DNA of 64,000 nt, from NCBI RefSeq assembly GCF_030433715.1, contig NZ_JAROCC010000013.1:1-64000 (forward strand), read 5' to 3'. The notes beneath the pieces were generated by a model that searched no databases, was not told the DNA's origin, and saw only the letters and a list, made by a program, of their open reading frames with translations. The position numbers were made by a program, and so were the translations under genes. Below are positions 42,925 to 53,071 of the stretch, one piece after another; the stretch's first letter is position 1, and every line of letters starts with the position of its first letter. Origin of the DNA: Sporosarcina highlanderae (lineage in GTDB: Bacteria; Bacillota; Bacilli; Bacillales_A; Planococcaceae).

Positions 42925-43270
42925 TTATCATATTCCTAGCCAATAGGCTAACAGCTTTTTTATTCGCTTCGGTATATAAGGCGTCTAATTGAATATAAGC
43001 AAACTCCCTATTCAGCCTCCCACGGATGAAATCTAAACGTTCCCTTCCATTCAATGGTTCAATGACTTCTGATGGATCATCAATAGCATGAGCCACAATA
43101 TTCACGAATGAACCTATCATTTCAGTATAGTTATCAACTGCCAACTCCATCAGATTCTCTACTTTTGAATCCCTTTGTTTAAATGCAGTCGCAATTTTTT
43201 CATTCAACCAAATCCAGTTATTCCAATATAAATTTAACATTTCACGTTCTCTCGTTTTGGAATTAGGCAA
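42914..43270 (-). CDS. ypoC: YpoC-like protein, 118 aa
   Basis: Small, helical cytoplasmic protein matching B. subtilis YpoC in size and position directly downstream of nth. Features: NLYWNNWIWLNEKIATAF near the N-terminus and the charged REFAYIQLDALYTEANKKA near the C-terminus. Function unknown. The start overlaps nth by 8 bp. The final codons are part of the ponA terminator stem, which constrains this C-terminus. Confidence 0.82.
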   Translation of the reverse strand: MPNSKTREREMLNLYWNNWIWLNEKIATAFKQRDSKVENLMELAVDNYTEMIGSFVNIVAHAIDDPSEVIEPLNGRERLDFIRGRLNREFAYIQLDALYTEANKKAVSLLARNMIKSR

Positions 43271-43913
43271 GTTTTTTCATCCGTTTCTTCCCTTCCCTAC
43301 ACAAAGGTAAAAGTGGACATTCCGGACAGGCAGGGTTTTGCGCTTTGCAGTGATATCTTCCAAAAAAGATAATTTGATGATGTGTATCAGTCCATTTTTC
43401 CATAGGAGTCCAACGCATGATTTTTTCTTCCACCATAAGTGGAGAGTCTTTCCAACGATTCATGCCAAGCCGTTTTGCGACTCGCTCCACATGCGTGTCA
43501 ACAGCCATAGCAGGAACCCCAAATGCATTTGAAACTACAACATTTGCTGTTTTTCTTCCTACACCGGGGAAAGTGGTCAGTAAATCACGATCAGCAGGAA
43601 CTTCCCCATTGAATAGATCAATAAGGATAGCACTTAATGCTTGAATATTTTTCGCTTTATTTCTGTATAAACCGATTGAGCGGATATCATTTTGCAATTC
43701 TTCAATCTCAACCGATAGATAGTCTTCCGGTGTTTTATATTTACGAAATAAGTCAGCTGTTACCCGATTCACAAGAACATCCGTGCATTGTGCGGAAAGT
43801 AAAGTTGCAACAAGAAGCTCAAAAGGATTATCATGCACTAATTCACAATGTGCATCAGGAAACATTTTGCCGATTTCTTCAAGGCAGATTTCCCATTCTT
43901 TCTTTGTCAACAT
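43263..43913 (-). CDS. nth: Endonuclease III (Nth), 216 aa
   Basis: DNA glycosylase/AP lyase for oxidised pyrimidines. Helix-hairpin-helix LLTTFPGVGRKTANVVV with catalytic Lys121, and the catalytic Asp139 in MAVDTHVERVAKRLG. The C-terminal [4Fe-4S] loop is Cys189-x6-Cys196-x2-Cys199-x5-Cys205. Full length. It sits between dnaD and ypoC, as in B. subtilis. Confidence 0.97.
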   Translation of the reverse strand: MLTKKEWEICLEEIGKMFPDAHCELVHDNPFELLVATLLSAQCTDVLVNRVTADLFRKYKTPEDYLSVEIEELQNDIRSIGLYRNKAKNIQALSAILIDLFNGEVPADRDLLTTFPGVGRKTANVVVSNAFGVPAMAVDTHVERVAKRLGMNRWKDSPLMVEEKIMRWTPMEKWTDTHHQIIFFGRYHCKAQNPACPECPLLPLCREGKKRMKKLA

Positions 43914-43923
43914 GTCCCATCAC

Positions 43924-44631
43924 CTATTCCCGTTCTTCCAACCAATTATAAAATGGCACCTTCTTAACGCTACTATCTTGTTTTTGTGCAGGACGTACAA
44001 TTGCCGTCCTGAATGTTTTGGATTGCTTTTCTACATCAGACAATGTTTTTATATTCTTCTTCTTCCACTCGAATAGAATTCTATCAATGTACCGTAAACT
44101 TAGTTTTTGGGCGAGTACTGCTTCTTTTAATGCAGCCCTAATAATTTGAGTGGTATGACCATCCTCATCCAACCACATAGTGATTGTTTCACATTCCATC
44201 GGGGATAGCAGTCGTCCAAATTCTTGTTCAAACAACGTGAAAATTTCTCCTTCGTCATTCTGAGATATTTCCTCTTCAACGTTATTCTTTTCGGCAAGAG
44301 CAATAGTTACAAGTCTATCCCATAATGAATGCATGGAAATTTGTTCATAAAGAACTCCATTGGAATCTTGGTCTTGCTTGATTTCTAGTAACCCTCGTTG
44401 CATGAGCCGCTGTAGTATTTCTGATACTTGATTGACATTCAAATGCATTCTTCCGGCAAGTTCCAACGGCGTTGGAAACTGTGAACCATTCGATTGAAAT
44501 GCAAGCATATGCATGATTAACATTGCATCCAAATCTTTTATATCCAAAGCTTTATAATGCTGAAAAAAGAGCTGGGAAATGGTTAGATTTCCCTGCTCAA
44601 TCCAAATTCGGAGCCGTTCTTCGTCTTGCAT
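43924..44631 (-). CDS. dnaD: Primosomal protein DnaD, 235 aa
   Basis: Replication initiation and restart protein that acts with DnaA, DnaB and DnaI. The N-terminal DDBH1 winged-helix domain (residues 5-110: TISQLFFQHYKALDI ... GRMHLNVNQVSEILQRL) is followed by an acidic linker and the C-terminal DDBH2 domain (FGRLLSPMECETITMWL ... LRYIDRILFEWKKKNI) containing the YxxxIxxxW motif, here YIDRILFEW. The ATG at 44631 has GAGGTG six bases upstream. It follows asnS by about 30 bp. Confidence 0.95.
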   Translation of the reverse strand: MQDEERLRIWIEQGNLTISQLFFQHYKALDIKDLDAMLIMHMLAFQSNGSQFPTPLELAGRMHLNVNQVSEILQRLMQRGLLEIKQDQDSNGVLYEQISMHSLWDRLVTIALAEKNNVEEEISQNDEGEIFTLFEQEFGRLLSPMECETITMWLDEDGHTTQIIRAALKEAVLAQKLSLRYIDRILFEWKKKNIKTLSDVEKQSKTFRTAIVRPAQKQDSSVKKVPFYNWLEERE

Positions 44632-44662
44632 TCCGAACACCTCACTATATATATCTTATCAA

Positions 44663-45958
44663 TTAAGGGTACAAACGATTTAACAGACGTGGGAATGGGA
44701 TTGTCTCTCTGACATGCTCCACTCCTGAAATCCAAGCGACTGTCCGCTCTAAACCTAACCCGAAGCCGGAGTGTGGAACTGCACCATATTTACAAAGATC
44801 CAAATACCATTCGTATGCGGCTTCATCTAAATTATGGTCTTGAATACGTTGCTTCATCAATTCATAATCATAAATACGCTCAGAACCGCCGATGATTTCC
44901 CCATAGCCTTCCGGAGCGATCAAATCAGCGCAAAGGACAACATCGTCGCGATCCGGATGCGGCTGCATATAGAACGATTTAATATCTTTCGGATAATGAG
45001 TGATGAAAACTGGCATATCGAAGTTTTCAGCAATCGCTGTTTCATGCGGAGCACCGAAATCATCGCCCCATTCAATATCGTCAAACCCTTTTTCGTGCAG
45101 GAACTTAATTGCATCATCATAAGTGATACGAGGGAATGGCGCTTGGATTTTTTCAAGCTTCGACAAATCCCTGCCAAGCCTTTCTAGTTCCAATGGGCAG
45201 TTTTGCAATACGGATTGGACGATATGCGACACATACTGCTCTTGGATTTCCAAGCTTTCCTCGTGTTGCACGAATGCCATTTCAGGTTCAATCATCCAGA
45301 ATTCAATCAAATGGCGGCGTGTTTTTGATTTTTCCGCACGGAATGTTGGTCCGAATGAAAATACCTTACCAAGAGCCATTGCTGCGGCTTCCATATAGAG
45401 CTGACCGGATTGTGATAAATAAGCGTCTTCATCAAAGTATTTTGTATGGAATAATTCCGTCGTTCCTTCAGGTGAAGATCCAGTCAAAATCGGTGGATCA
45501 ATTTTCACAAAGCCATTCATATGGAAAAATTCATAAGTTGAACGGATGATTTCATCACGAATTTTCATAACTGCATGTTGCTTGCGTGAACGAAGCCATA
45601 AATGTCTGTGATCCATTAGGAATTCAGTTCCATGTTCCTTTGGCGTAATTGGATAATCTACAGCGTCATTGATAATTTCAACATCCTTCACTTGCAATTC
45701 AACGCCAAAGGAAGAACGTTCATCTTCCGTCACTTCAGCCGTGACATAAAGAGATGACTCCTGATGGAGGGATTTAGCCTTGGAAAAAACCTCTTCCCCT
45801 ACAACTTCTTTTACAACTACTCCTTGAACAAAGCCAGAGCCGTCACGAAGTTGAAGGAATGCGATTTTTCCGCTTGATCGTTTGTTCGATAACCATGCAC
45901 CGATGCGAACAGTTTCCCCCACGTGATCGGGCATTTCGTGAATCATAATTGTTTTCAT
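44663..45958 (-). CDS. asnS: Asparaginyl-tRNA synthetase AsnS, 431 aa
   Basis: Class IIb aminoacyl-tRNA synthetase for tRNA-Asn. N-terminal OB-fold ([21 protein letters not shown]), catalytic core with [17 protein letters not shown], the motif 2 region [19 protein letters not shown] and motif 3 [15 protein letters not shown]. The start at 45958 directly follows GGAGGTACTT. No T-box was seen upstream. It lies between aspB and dnaD as in B. subtilis. Confidence 0.96.
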   Translation of the reverse strand: MKTIMIHEMPDHVGETVRIGAWLSNKRSSGKIAFLQLRDGSGFVQGVVVKEVVGEEVFSKAKSLHQESSLYVTAEVTEDERSSFGVELQVKDVEIINDAVDYPITPKEHGTEFLMDHRHLWLRSRKQHAVMKIRDEIIRSTYEFFHMNGFVKIDPPILTGSSPEGTTELFHTKYFDEDAYLSQSGQLYMEAAAMALGKVFSFGPTFRAEKSKTRRHLIEFWMIEPEMAFVQHEESLEIQEQYVSHIVQSVLQNCPLELERLGRDLSKLEKIQAPFPRITYDDAIKFLHEKGFDDIEWGDDFGAPHETAIAENFDMPVFITHYPKDIKSFYMQPHPDRDDVVLCADLIAPEGYGEIIGGSERIYDYELMKQRIQDHNLDEAAYEWYLDLCKYGAVPHSGFGLGLERTVAWISGVEHVRETIPFPRLLNRLYP

Positions 45959-45982
45959 AAGTACCTCCGTCAATATCTACTA

Positions 45983-47176
45983 TTATTCTTTCCAATTCGT
46001 TTCTACATATGAATGAATCCGTTTTACTGCTTCTTCTAACAAGTCAATAGATGTTGCATAAGATAATCGGATTGTTTCAGGCGAGCCGAAGCCCGAACCC
46101 GGGATGACCGCCACTTTTGCTTCAGTCAATAATGCGGAAGCAAAATCATCAACCGAAGAAAATCCTGTCTTTTCAGCTGCTTCAGAAACTTCAGGTAGCA
46201 AATAGAAAGCACCTTGAGGCTTGATAACCTTGAAGCCGGGGATGGCCTTAAGTTGAGGATAAATACGGTCAAGTCTCAATTCGAAGTCTTTTCTCATAAC
46301 CTCAACGGTATCCTGAGGTCCATTATAGGCCTCTATCGCCGCATATTGCGAAGTTGTTGTCGGATTCGACGTTGAGTGGCTTGCTAAGTTGGTCATTGCA
46401 CTGACGACTTCCCGATTACCGGCAATGTAACCGATTCTCCAACCAGTCATCGAGTGGGATTTCGATACCCCATTGATAATGAAGGTTCTTTCCTTTGCAT
46501 CTTCTGAAAGCTGTGCAATCGATACATGTCTCTCGCCGCCATAGATAAGTTTTTCATAGATTTCGTCCGAAATGATCCAAATATCCTTTTCTTTACAAAC
46601 AATCGCGATTTGACGAAGTTCTTCATCGGAATAAATCATCCCGGTTGGATTACCCGGAGAATTTATAATGATCGCTTTCGTTTTTGGTGAGACTGCTGCA
46701 CTTATCTGCTCTGCAGTGACCTTGAATTGTGTTTCAGGGGAACTCTTCACAAATACAGGAACACCGCCTGCCAATTTGACCTGCTCTGGGTAACTAACCC
46801 AGTAAGGTGTTGGAATGATAACCTCATCACCCGGATCTAATAGTACTTGGAACAGCGTATAAAGTACATGCTTTGCTCCAATGCCAATCATTATCTCCTG
46901 ACGTGTGTAATCCAAATGCTGGTCTTTTTTCAGTTTTGCTATAACAGCATCCTTCAAAGCTAATAAACCGCCAGAAGGAGTGTATTTTGTCTTACCTTCC
47001 TTCATGGAGTCATAGGCTGCGTCAAGTATGTTTGCAGGAGTATTATAATCAGGTTCACCGGCCCCGAGGCCAATTACATCAATCCCTGATTCCTTCATTT
47101 CTTTTGCTTTCGCAGTGATGGCCAAAGTCGATGATGGAGATAATGTATTCACCCTAACAGCTAATTTCTTTGTCAT
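45983..47176 (-). CDS. aspB: Aspartate aminotransferase AspB, 397 aa
   Basis: PLP-dependent class I aminotransferase (subgroup Ib). PLP-binding Lys239 in INGVSKSHSMTGWRIGY, the Asn/Pro loop SPGNPTG near 173-179, Asp204 in IISDEIYEKL and the C-terminal Arg in IRLSYATS (about 373). Interconverts aspartate and oxaloacetate, feeding asparaginyl-tRNA and diaminopimelate pathways whose genes are nearby. It is 24 bp upstream of asnS. Confidence 0.96.
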   Translation of the reverse strand: MTKKLAVRVNTLSPSSTLAITAKAKEMKESGIDVIGLGAGEPDYNTPANILDAAYDSMKEGKTKYTPSGGLLALKDAVIAKLKKDQHLDYTRQEIMIGIGAKHVLYTLFQVLLDPGDEVIIPTPYWVSYPEQVKLAGGVPVFVKSSPETQFKVTAEQISAAVSPKTKAIIINSPGNPTGMIYSDEELRQIAIVCKEKDIWIISDEIYEKLIYGGERHVSIAQLSEDAKERTFIINGVSKSHSMTGWRIGYIAGNREVVSAMTNLASHSTSNPTTTSQYAAIEAYNGPQDTVEVMRKDFELRLDRIYPQLKAIPGFKVIKPQGAFYLLPEVSEAAEKTGFSSVDDFASALLTEAKVAVIPGSGFGSPETIRLSYATSIDLLEEAVKRIHSYVETNWKE

Positions 47177-47221
47177 TGGATTGTTCCCCCTTGTATCTTT
47201 TTCCGATGAATGGACAAGTTA

Positions 47222-47701
47222 TTATAAATTTAAAATACGTTTCCACCATTCGCCATTCTCAAAGAATACATATACATAATTCAGCTTGCCGTTTTCACTT
47301 TTAAATGCGACTTCCCATACAGGGTGACCTTCTTCCAAACCTAAGGCTACATGCAGAATCTTCTTCATTTGAAGTTCGGATTTGACGGTTTCAACTGCTG
47401 TTTGCGCATCAATTCCGTCTTTTAATACCACTTCATCAAGTACTTTTTCCGTTTTTTCATCAACGAATACCGCCTTTTTAATTCCGTCCGCATCTTTACC
47501 GTATACGGTTATCATCGAAATAGTCCCGTTATAAATCTCCGCATGGTCAACTGATTGCAGACTCCCGTTTTTCATGGCAATTGTTTCTGCCTTATTCTGA
47601 ACGGAAGAAAAAGGTTTATTCGCATTATATAAAACAATGACGGTGATGAAAAGTGTTAAGAAAAGAAGGAACGCTACGATGAATTTAACCCAATTCATCA
47701 T
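47222..47701 (-). CDS. ypmB: YpmB-like membrane-anchored PepSY/DUF5590 protein, 159 aa
   Basis: One N-terminal membrane helix (residues 5-25) and an extracellular domain of two PepSY-like repeats (residues 30-90 and 95-155), with AVETVKSELQMKK and the terminal VYVFFENGEWWKRIL. Matches B. subtilis YpmB in place and length. Function unknown; PepSY domains are thought to act in protease inhibition. No ypmA-like small gene is found between it and dinG (gap 68 bp). Confidence 0.85.
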   Translation of the reverse strand: MMNWVKFIVAFLLFLTLFITVIVLYNANKPFSSVQNKAETIAMKNGSLQSVDHAEIYNGTISMITVYGKDADGIKKAVFVDEKTEKVLDEVVLKDGIDAQTAVETVKSELQMKKILHVALGLEEGHPVWEVAFKSENGKLNYVYVFFENGEWWKRILNL

Positions 47702-47769
47702 ATTGCATCATTTCCTATATACGAAAAAACAAATTCCAAAACTTCCCCATCCCGCTTTCTTTTGGATTC

Positions 47770-50544
47770 CTATTCATTATAACAATCTTCGAGGCTCTTC
47801 ACCATATGTTCAAGTGACACGTTCTTGATGGGAACCGAAGGCAAAGCATTCAAAAAGCTCTTTCCATAAGACTTCGTTTCAATTCGCCTATCTAAAATGA
47901 TGAAAAAACCTCTATCTTCCGACGAACGGATCAACCTTCCAAACCCTTGACGGAAACGTAAAATCGCTTCTGGCAACGCTAAATCAGTAAAAGGGTTTAC
48001 ACCAATGGCATTCAACTTTTCTGCACGTGCCTTGAATATCATCTCGTCAGGCGAAGTGAAAGGTAGTCGTACAATAATCACGGCGGACAAGGCCTCGCCA
48101 GGGACATCGACACCTTCCCAAAAACTATTCGTACCAAATAAAACCGATTTATCAAATTGGCGAAACGATTTCAACAGCTTTAACCGGCTGCCAGAACTGA
48201 CACCCTGTGCAATTAACGCATATTCACTTAGTAATTCACTATCTAAGATCAATTCATAAGTTTTTCTAAGCATATCTTGAGAAGTGAATAAAACAAACAA
48301 CCTGCCTCCAGTCGCAATCACTGTTTGTACGACCGCATCCGCCACGGCTTCAATATAGTCGTTTTGTGATACGTGTTGAATGGAGGGCATATCGTCAACA
48401 ATGAATATAGCCGCCTTATCATAAAATTGACGAGGTGCCGCAAAAGATTTAATAGGAACACCATCCGATATGCCTAACTGCTGTGCAACAAACCGTTCAT
48501 TATTTTTTATTGTCATTGTACCTGATGTCCATACTATACCGATTTTCTCCTGATTCATCCGTGTTGTGAATTCCTTTATCAAAACGGATGCATCAATAGG
48601 GCTTTTTACGATATTCAGACTGCCTGGCAGGCTCCGTTTGTCTTTTTCAATCCATACTGTGAAATTCTCATTGCTATCATCTAAAAATATTTCGACCCAT
48701 TCTCCTGCTTTAATCTTCAATTCCCTTAGCCAATATTCCCATTCTGCAAGAAGTGCTTCTTCCTTCTTCGACATTTTTGGTTTATGGACCTCTAATTGTG
48801 TTTGGATGGTTTGGACTGACTCTATATAATCAGACATTTTTTCAGCTACTCTTGCAAAAATCGGTTCATCCCTTACTTCAGCAAGTGCAAATACTACCCG
48901 GTTTCCGTGTTGTCCACCGCGGGTTTTAGGTCGATGGCTGGACAATAGAAAAGCAACTTTGTCAAAAACACTGGTAAATTGATCATATGAGTAGGCAAGC
49001 TGATTAACGATTTGCTGACCAAAATTACTGAATCGATTGTGTAGCTTTATTATTTTATGCAGAAGCTGGCCCTCTGCGTCAGACCCTATTTGGCCAATGA
49101 CATATTTCCAATTCATATAGGATAGGACGATTTCATTAGAGCGTACAGCTGTATGAATGAATTGATGAGCTTCATCAATAATTAAGCCTGAATACGAATG
49201 GAGAATTCTCTGTTCACGTTGTGAATCGGACAATAGCATGGAATGATTCGTAATCACTAAATTGGTTTTACTGCATGCATCCATCATTTTTTGATGGTAG
49301 TCCGCTACCTTTTCATCTTCCGACATTTTGGAATTTCGTTTTCGGATACGATCTATAAAGAGCTGTCCGCCACCAGAAACATTCAATTCATTTAGATCAC
49401 CAGTACCTGTCTCTGTTAACCAGACAAGAATCTGCATGATTGTGAAAGTCTCATCATATGACTCATCGGTTATACGTAGTAGTTCTTCAAACTTACCAAG
49501 CGATATATACTGCTCCTTTCCTTTCAGAACGGCCGCAGTACAATCGATATCCAATATGTCACGAATCCGCTGCACTTCATCTTCAAGGATTTTATCTACC
49601 AAATGGTTTGTAAATGTACTAATGACAACCGGTTTACCCGTTTGAAAGGAGTGGATTGCTGCTGGTAATAAATAACCCACGGTCTTACCAATCCCTGTCG
49701 GTACCTCTGCGATAACTTCGGTGGATGACTGTAAGGCATTCCAAGCTGTATCCATGAATTCCAGTTGGGGCTTTCTATATTCAAAGGAAGGATAGCCTTT
49801 CTCTAATAACTGGATTTTTTCATCTTCCTGAATAGGAAACATCGTTCGAAGAGCAACAGATTCAACTGTTTTTTTAACATCGCGATATGGAATTCCTCTG
49901 AACAGCGGTAATTTTACGGATTTATTATCCTGCCTGACGGATTTCAAGGCTTCATAAAATAATGAAGAAATATCGGAACGTAAAGAAAACGATCGCCTGT
50001 GAAGGAGGTTCAATGTCTCTTCAGGCAATGAATGCAATTTAGACAGCGCTGCCAATAGTAAGTGTGCGGTTGCCTCCGCATCATCATCTGCTCGGTGTGC
50101 GGTTGGAAGTGGGATATTCAAATCCTCCGCTAAATCCTGCAATCTGTAGCTTGAAGATGATGGGAATAGGATTTTTGATAATTCGACTGTGTCAATTTTT
50201 TTACCGGACCAAGTCGGAACTTTACACCGTTTGAATTCGCTTTGTAGGAATGACAGGTCAAAGTCGGTATTATGTGCGACAAATACGGTTCCTTGAAGTA
50301 GATCGGAAACTTCTTGGGCGATTTGTTCAAATGAGGGGGCTGAGGCGACCTCCTTATCCGTAATTGAAGTCAATTGTTGGATAAATGAAGGGATATCACG
50401 CCCAGGGTTAACAAAACGGGCATATTTACGAGAGATGGCCCCATTCTCTATGAAGACAATTGCGATTTGGATGACGCGGTCACCTTTTAGAGGAGAGTGT
50501 CCGGTTGTTTCTAAATCGACAACTGCGTATGTACGGTTATCCAT
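47770..50544 (-). CDS. dinG: DinG: exonuclease-helicase fusion, 924 aa
   Basis: N-terminal DnaQ-like 3'-5' exonuclease (VVDLETTGHSPLKGDRVIQI at residues 8-27, FVAHNTDFDLSFLQ near 90, and HRADDDAEATAHLL near 150) fused to a DinG-type SF2 helicase: Walker A VPTGIGKTVGYLLP (near 282), IIDEAHQF (near 452) and motif VI RFRQGFGRLIRS. Unlike YpvA it has no four-Cys cluster, so it lacks the Fe-S domain, as known for Gram-positive DinG, whose helicase activity is in doubt. Located between panD and ypmB. Confidence 0.94.
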   Translation of the reverse strand: MDNRTYAVVDLETTGHSPLKGDRVIQIAIVFIENGAISRKYARFVNPGRDIPSFIQQLTSITDKEVASAPSFEQIAQEVSDLLQGTVFVAHNTDFDLSFLQSEFKRCKVPTWSGKKIDTVELSKILFPSSSSYRLQDLAEDLNIPLPTAHRADDDAEATAHLLLAALSKLHSLPEETLNLLHRRSFSLRSDISSLFYEALKSVRQDNKSVKLPLFRGIPYRDVKKTVESVALRTMFPIQEDEKIQLLEKGYPSFEYRKPQLEFMDTAWNALQSSTEVIAEVPTGIGKTVGYLLPAAIHSFQTGKPVVISTFTNHLVDKILEDEVQRIRDILDIDCTAAVLKGKEQYISLGKFEELLRITDESYDETFTIMQILVWLTETGTGDLNELNVSGGGQLFIDRIRKRNSKMSEDEKVADYHQKMMDACSKTNLVITNHSMLLSDSQREQRILHSYSGLIIDEAHQFIHTAVRSNEIVLSYMNWKYVIGQIGSDAEGQLLHKIIKLHNRFSNFGQQIVNQLAYSYDQFTSVFDKVAFLLSSHRPKTRGGQHGNRVVFALAEVRDEPIFARVAEKMSDYIESVQTIQTQLEVHKPKMSKKEEALLAEWEYWLRELKIKAGEWVEIFLDDSNENFTVWIEKDKRSLPGSLNIVKSPIDASVLIKEFTTRMNQEKIGIVWTSGTMTIKNNERFVAQQLGISDGVPIKSFAAPRQFYDKAAIFIVDDMPSIQHVSQNDYIEAVADAVVQTVIATGGRLFVLFTSQDMLRKTYELILDSELLSEYALIAQGVSSGSRLKLLKSFRQFDKSVLFGTNSFWEGVDVPGEALSAVIIVRLPFTSPDEMIFKARAEKLNAIGVNPFTDLALPEAILRFRQGFGRLIRSSEDRGFFIILDRRIETKSYGKSFLNALPSVPIKNVSLEHMVKSLEDCYNE

Positions 50545-50658
50545 TCAATCATCAACTTCCTGTATCGAATACTACAGCAGATTGTATCATATTCTGGCAC
50601 TGGATTGCTTAATTAGGTGTTCATTCAGTGATAAAGTTTTATCACTAAACGTTGGCCA

Positions 50659-50860
50659 GTTGATTTGCGCTTCAGGCGGACGCTTTCCGGGGGGCTGGCG
50701 GTAAGCCTCCTCGTCCGTTTCGCTTCGCTTCACTCCCTGTGGGGTCTTACCTGTCCCGCTTATCCCCCAGGAAAAGCTGTCACGAAGAACGGCTTTTGCG
50801 AACAAAAGCGAAGCGTTGAGAGCACATCTTTGCATTTCGCCGCCTTTCGCTTCAATCAAC
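50659..50860. repeat. GC-rich intergenic repeat, family A, copy 3, with nested insertion
   Basis: Bounded by GTTGATT / AATCAAC and sharing the GGCGGACGCTTTCC, CCTGTCCCGCTTATCCCCCAGG and CGCCGCCTTTCGC blocks (plus-strand view) with copy 2. Where copy 2 reads CCCCCAGGAGTCGCC, this copy has 65 bp inserted (50772-50836). The insert contains the perfect hairpin CTTTTG-CGAA-CAAAAG. Together these fill the 399-bp gap between panD and dinG; no gene is seen there. Confidence 0.88.
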
Positions 50861-50943
50861 AGAAATTCCTATTACTAATAAAATCGCAAATCTAAAAGCT
50901 GATGAGATTGAGTTAACAATTCCATCAGCTCTTAGCTTACTTC

Positions 50944-51324
50944 TTATGCAATTATACCAGGAGCTTCTTTTATTACTTCTTTGATACTATTCTTTTCATC
51001 CATTAGGAGGACTGTCGGTTGGTGGGTTTTGGCTTCTTCGTTTGAAACGTATACGTAAGAAATGATGATGACAATATCACCCGGTTGGACTAATCTTGCT
51101 GCTGCACCGTTCACGCATATTTCGCCAGTGCCCCGTTCTCCCGCGATGATGTATGTTTCAAATCGGGCACCATTGTTGTTATTGACGATATGGACCTTTT
51201 CATTTGGCAGCATTCCTGCTGCGTCTAAAAGGTCACTGTCAATTGTGATGCTTCCTACATAATTGAGGTTTGCCTCCGTGACAGTTGCTCTGTGTAATTT
51301 ACTATTCATCATCATTCGGAACAT
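50944..51324 (-). CDS. panD: Aspartate 1-decarboxylase PanD, 126 aa
   Basis: Makes beta-alanine for pantothenate. Pyruvoyl-dependent: self-cleavage at Gly24-Ser25 in [29 protein letters not shown] and [19 protein letters not shown] are hallmark segments. The ATG at 51324 aligns with homologs (M[FY]RxMM start) and has AAAGGATGG upstream; an earlier in-frame ATG at 51333 overlaps that site. Last gene of the panBCD operon, 16 bp after panC. Confidence 0.97.
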   Translation of the reverse strand: MFRMMMNSKLHRATVTEANLNYVGSITIDSDLLDAAGMLPNEKVHIVNNNNGARFETYIIAGERGTGEICVNGAAARLVQPGDIVIIISYVYVSNEEAKTHQPTVLLMDEKNSIKEVIKEAPGIIA

Positions 51325-51340
51325 ATGGACCATCCTTTGT

Positions 51341-52195
51341 TTACATAATAATATTATCTATCAATCTGGTCTTTGAGAATTTCACGGCAACAGCTAAAAT
51401 GACTTCATTGGTCTCACTTGTTATTGGCTGAAGGCTTGGGTACGACAATAACTTAACATAGTCAATCTCCCCCACGCTGCCACCTGTAATAAAGTTTGCT
51501 ACTTCCTTTTCAATTTGCACAGGTTTTAAGCCGTTCGAATAGAGCTCGGCGCCTTTTATCAAAGCTTGTTGGATAATCGGTGCTTGGTTGCGCTCTTCAG
51601 GTGTTAAGTTTACGTTCCGTGAACTTTTAGCCAGGCCGTCGTCTTCACGGACAATAGGAACACGCACAATTTTTGTCCGCAGGTTAAAATCACGGACAAA
51701 CGTTTCAATGATAGCAAGCTGTTGTGCATCTTTCATCCCGAAATAGGAGCGATCAGGGTCTACGATGTTAAAAAGCTTTAATACAACTTTCAAAACACCA
51801 TCAAAATGCCCTGGTCTCGATGCGCCACAAAGTTCGTCAGCTTGGGGACCTGGCAAAATACGAATCCCACCGTCGAACGGATACATTTCTTGCACGGATG
51901 GGATGAATACGAAATCTACACCGGCTTCTTCTGCCAATGTAATATCTCTATCAAGGTCGCGTGGATAGGATTCAAAATCTTCCCCAGGTCCAAATTGTGC
52001 AGGATTCACAAAGATGCTCATCATAACAATGTCATTTTGCTCTATTGCATGTTTTACAAGTGAAAGATGTCCTTCATGCAAAAAGCCCATTGTCGGTACG
52101 AAGCCAACTGTTTTACCTGCTTTTTTATTGATCAACTGCTGAAGTTCTTCAATCGTTTCTACAACTATTATGCTTTTTCTTTCAGTATTTAGCAT
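51341..52195 (-). CDS. panC: Pantothenate synthetase PanC, 284 aa
   Basis: ATP-dependent ligation of pantoate and beta-alanine. The nucleotidyl-transferase motifs are [16 protein letters not shown] (HxGH, about residues 32-47) and the KMSKS-like LAKSSRN (near 188). [18 protein letters not shown] is the substrate loop. The ATG at 52195 lies within the end of panB (14-bp overlap) behind GGAGG, showing translational coupling. A longer frame reaches 52228 but lacks support. Confidence 0.97.
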   Translation of the reverse strand: MLNTERKSIIVVETIEELQQLINKKAGKTVGFVPTMGFLHEGHLSLVKHAIEQNDIVMMSIFVNPAQFGPGEDFESYPRDLDRDITLAEEAGVDFVFIPSVQEMYPFDGGIRILPGPQADELCGASRPGHFDGVLKVVLKLFNIVDPDRSYFGMKDAQQLAIIETFVRDFNLRTKIVRVPIVREDDGLAKSSRNVNLTPEERNQAPIIQQALIKGAELYSNGLKPVQIEKEVANFITGGSVGEIDYVKLLSYPSLQPITSETNEVILAVAVKFSKTRLIDNIIM

Positions 52196-53030
52196 CCTGC
52201 AATCCTCCGTAAAGTGCCACCAGTTCATCTTCTTTCATCGTAAAGCGATGTGCTTCTGATGGGAATGCCCCAGATTTGACCTCCGAAACGTATTCTTCCA
52301 ATCCAGCCCGAATATCGTCCCCGACATTGGCATAGGTTTCGACAAATTTCGGTATATGATGGTTTCCGTATTTAACCGTATCATGGAAAACAAGCACTTG
52401 CCCGTCTGTTCCTGCCCCAGCTCCGATGCCGATTGTCGGTACTGAAACTGCTTTTGAAACTTGCTCCCCCAATTGGTATGGTATGCATTCCAATACGATC
52501 ATACAAGCACCGGCTGCTTCACAAGCAACTGCATCACGGATAAGTTGCTCTGCAGCCGCCGCGGTTTTTCCTTGAACTTTGTAACCGCCTTCAACTGCAG
52601 CAGACTGAGGCAATAGACCAAGATGAGCCACAACTGGGATTCCTGTACTTGTCAAAAGTTGAATTGTGTCAATCACTTTACCGGATCCTTCCAATTTCAA
52701 GGCGTTAGCACCCGTCTCCTGGAAAATACGAACTGCGGCTTCCAATGTTCGATCCTCGGATCCATGATAAGAACCGAAGGGCATATCGACAACAACAAAA
52801 GTCTCTTTCGCTCCCCTTCTTACCGCTTTCCCATGATGAATCATATCATCGACTGTTACAGCGGCTGTCGTATCGTAGCCCAATACAACCATGCCCAATG
52901 AGTCCCCCACAAGGATGACATCAATCCCGGCTTGTTCCGCTAACTGTGCTGATGGATGATCGTAGGCAGTCAGCATAACAACCTTCTCGTTTTTTTGTTT
53001 CATTTTCTTAAAATCAGCTGTACTTTTCAT
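52182..53030 (-). CDS. panB: Ketopantoate hydroxymethyltransferase PanB, 282 aa
   Basis: First committed step to pantothenate, adding a hydroxymethyl group to 2-oxoisovalerate. Conserved [33 protein letters not shown] (metal-binding Asp), [27 protein letters not shown] and [18 protein letters not shown]. Full length. It is preceded by an attenuator-like leader with a terminator hairpin 50 bp before the ATG, and an AAAGGGAGTGGGG ribosome binding site. Confidence 0.97.
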   Translation of the reverse strand: MKSTADFKKMKQKNEKVVMLTAYDHPSAQLAEQAGIDVILVGDSLGMVVLGYDTTAAVTVDDMIHHGKAVRRGAKETFVVVDMPFGSYHGSEDRTLEAAVRIFQETGANALKLEGSGKVIDTIQLLTSTGIPVVAHLGLLPQSAAVEGGYKVQGKTAAAAEQLIRDAVACEAAGACMIVLECIPYQLGEQVSKAVSVPTIGIGAGAGTDGQVLVFHDTVKYGNHHIPKFVETYANVGDDIRAGLEEYVSEVKSGAFPSEAHRFTMKEDELVALYGGLQDAKY

Positions 53031-53071
53031 TCTTCCCCACTCCCTTTCGATTTAATTGAAAGGAGAAAACC

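Noticed and set aside
45959-45982. T-box or other leader before asnS
   Set aside because: Only 24 bp separate aspB and asnS, leaving no room for a riboswitch.
47702-47769. Search for ypmA between dinG and ypmB
   Set aside because: The 68-bp gap is too short and contains no frame resembling it.
50587-50895. ORFs of 76-90 codons on both strands over the 50.7-kb repeat
   Set aside because: Arise from the GC-rich inverted repeat; no start signals and disrupted in the other copies of the element.
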